This document shows, one piece after another, positions 63,571-64,000 of a DNA stretch of 64,000 nt. The translations under genes were made by a program, and so were the position numbers. This DNA is from UBA1794 sp031552405. GTDB lineage: Bacteria; Bacteroidota; Bacteroidia; Bacteroidales; Bacteroidaceae. The stretch is taken from positions 30,220-94,219 of the forward strand of contig JAVBMN010000014.1 in the NCBI GenBank assembly GCA_031552405.1, written 5' to 3'. The notes beneath the pieces were generated by a model. That model was given only the letters and a program-made list of their open reading frames with translations, ran no database searches and was not told the DNA's origin. The stretch's first letter is position 1; every line of letters starts with the position of its first letter.

Positions 63571-63657
63571 TCTGAGTCGAGGGGCTCAACTAGTGAGTCG
63601 GCGCCCTCAAACGGCGAGTCGAGGGCGCCGACTCGCCAGTTGACGCCGCCGACTGCA
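63571..63657. repeat. Palindrome island D (GAGTCG modules)
   Basis: A GC-rich segment in an AT-rich gap. GGCGAGTCG (63613-63621) pairs perfectly with CGACTCGCC (63629-63637), 7-base loop. Further GAGTCG...CTC modules begin at 63574 and 63595, and AGT/ACT arms flank 63639-63655. Centres are about 21-24 bases apart, looser than in islands A-C. Confidence 0.65.
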
Positions 63658-63712
63658 TCTGCAAAAACCCCTGTTGAGAGAAGCACTATGCAGCAAACTC
63701 CGAAAAAGCAAG

Positions 63713-63791
63713 TTACTGCATACCTTACTGCATAGTATTAAACACCTGTTTATAAACAGAATAGCTATCATTTATGCAGTAAATGCAGTAA
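63713..63791. repeat. Nested dyad with TTACTGCAT repeats
   Basis: TTACTGCAT occurs at 63713-63721 and 63725-63733, and its complement ATGCAGTAA at 63774-63782 and 63783-63791. In the centre lies the perfect 14-bp palindrome CTGTTTATAAACAG (63746-63759). All dyads share an axis near 63752-63753. It could be a multi-dimer protein site or an origin-like element, and may serve the gene entering from the right. Confidence 0.7.
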
Positions 63792-63886
63792 AATTCGAAA
63801 AAAAATTTTTCTGGGAGCAGGTATCCCCTGACCAAATAAATAGCGCTATAAAAAGAGGCCCTGACTTCGTCAATGCGTCACCCTAC

Positions 63887-64000
63887 TCACTTCACCCCAT
63901 CCGGTCTGTCAATCAGCGGCTGTATTGCCCGCTGCTTATCAGTTAGAAATAGTGTCTTGGTGTAAAATTCCCCGTTTTCAGGCAGCTTCACTCTTATGGT
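63887..64000 (-). CDS. Partial gene entering from the right edge
   Basis: A minus-strand frame is open from the right edge for 37 codons to a TGA at 63887-63889. Its end reads like protein (K-L-P-E-N-G-E-F-Y-T-K-T-L-F-L-T-D-K-Q-R-A). No family is recognised. It could also be chance, since only 114 bases are visible. Confidence 0.4.
   Translation of the reverse strand, partial: TIRVKLPENGEFYTKTLFLTDKQRAIQPLIDRPDGVK

Larger units (their letters stand above)
63391..63886. other. Intergenic region upstream of frdCAB
   Basis: About 500 bases hold the frd promoter (63461-63491), a GC-rich repeat island (63571-63657) and a nested dyad element (63713-63791). No coding frame with protein-like content was recognised. 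Confidence 0.7.

Noticed and set aside
63674..63946. 90-codon plus-strand frame near the right edge
   Set aside because: It spans the nested dyad repeats and has low-complexity lysine and phenylalanine runs; the opposite-strand partial frame is more protein-like.

Overview
The window looks like a chromosomal segment of a gut Bacteroides or close relative (Bacteroidales). The supporting signs are SusC/SusD outer-membrane pairs, a one-piece hybrid two-component regulator, many secreted glycosidases starting with Bacteroides-type signal peptides or lipoboxes, promoters of the TAnnTTTG (-7) type, and a five-helix quinol:fumarate reductase in frdC-frdA-frdB order. No rRNA, tRNA, CRISPR array, IS element or integrase was seen.

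Layout. 1-10337 (minus strand) is one operon: fasciclin-domain lipoprotein, SusC, SusD, fasciclin lipoprotein, and a third fasciclin lipoprotein cut by the left edge. It contains no glycosidase. 10338-11396 is a long non-coding stretch full of short palindromes. 11397-16322 is housekeeping: a PgpH-like HD membrane phosphodiesterase, divergent from gltX and waaA. 16396-30075 (plus strand) is a carbohydrate-degradation cluster: GH97, GH43, a sugar MFS permease, GH88, GH28, GH92 with an extra N-terminal domain, and GH127. Together these fit pectin or arabinose- and uronate-bearing side chains, although no SusCD pair sits there. 30523-42312 (minus strand) holds an aldo/keto reductase, a large secreted protein of unknown function, an HTCS regulator, an ECF sigma factor, and a LamG/Ig/GH43 enzyme.

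42470-46133 is the oxidative pentose phosphate operon gnd-zwf-pgl. 46385-50615 is a PHP-glycosyltransferase fusion translationally overlapping a GH13 glucosidase. 50835-51742 is a small two-gene unit (DUF3990-like, ADP-ribosyltransferase-like, plus an unknown partner). 51793-57248 is a divergent pair, a heparinase II/III-like protein and a beta-helix/GH43-like fusion. It is followed by a metallophosphoesterase overlapping a small envelope protein, a cupin/HxlR divergent pair with a perfect palindromic operator candidate, and frdCAB. A partial gene probably enters from the right edge.

The most unusual signal is non-coding. Four intergenic islands (about 10.8-11.0, 30.15-30.47, 46.28-46.37 and 63.57-63.66 kb) contain short palindromes such as CAGGCCTG and GTGCGCAC. 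In the first three the palindrome centres recur every 21-22 bp; the fourth is looser. One island folds into a near-perfect 46-bp stem with a 4-base loop. A second signal is a matching promoter architecture, two TGTTGA direct repeats 21 bp apart placed 28-29 bp upstream of the -7 box, at the ECF sigma gene and at the large secreted protein gene. This suggests one regulator, possibly the adjacent HTCS, for both.
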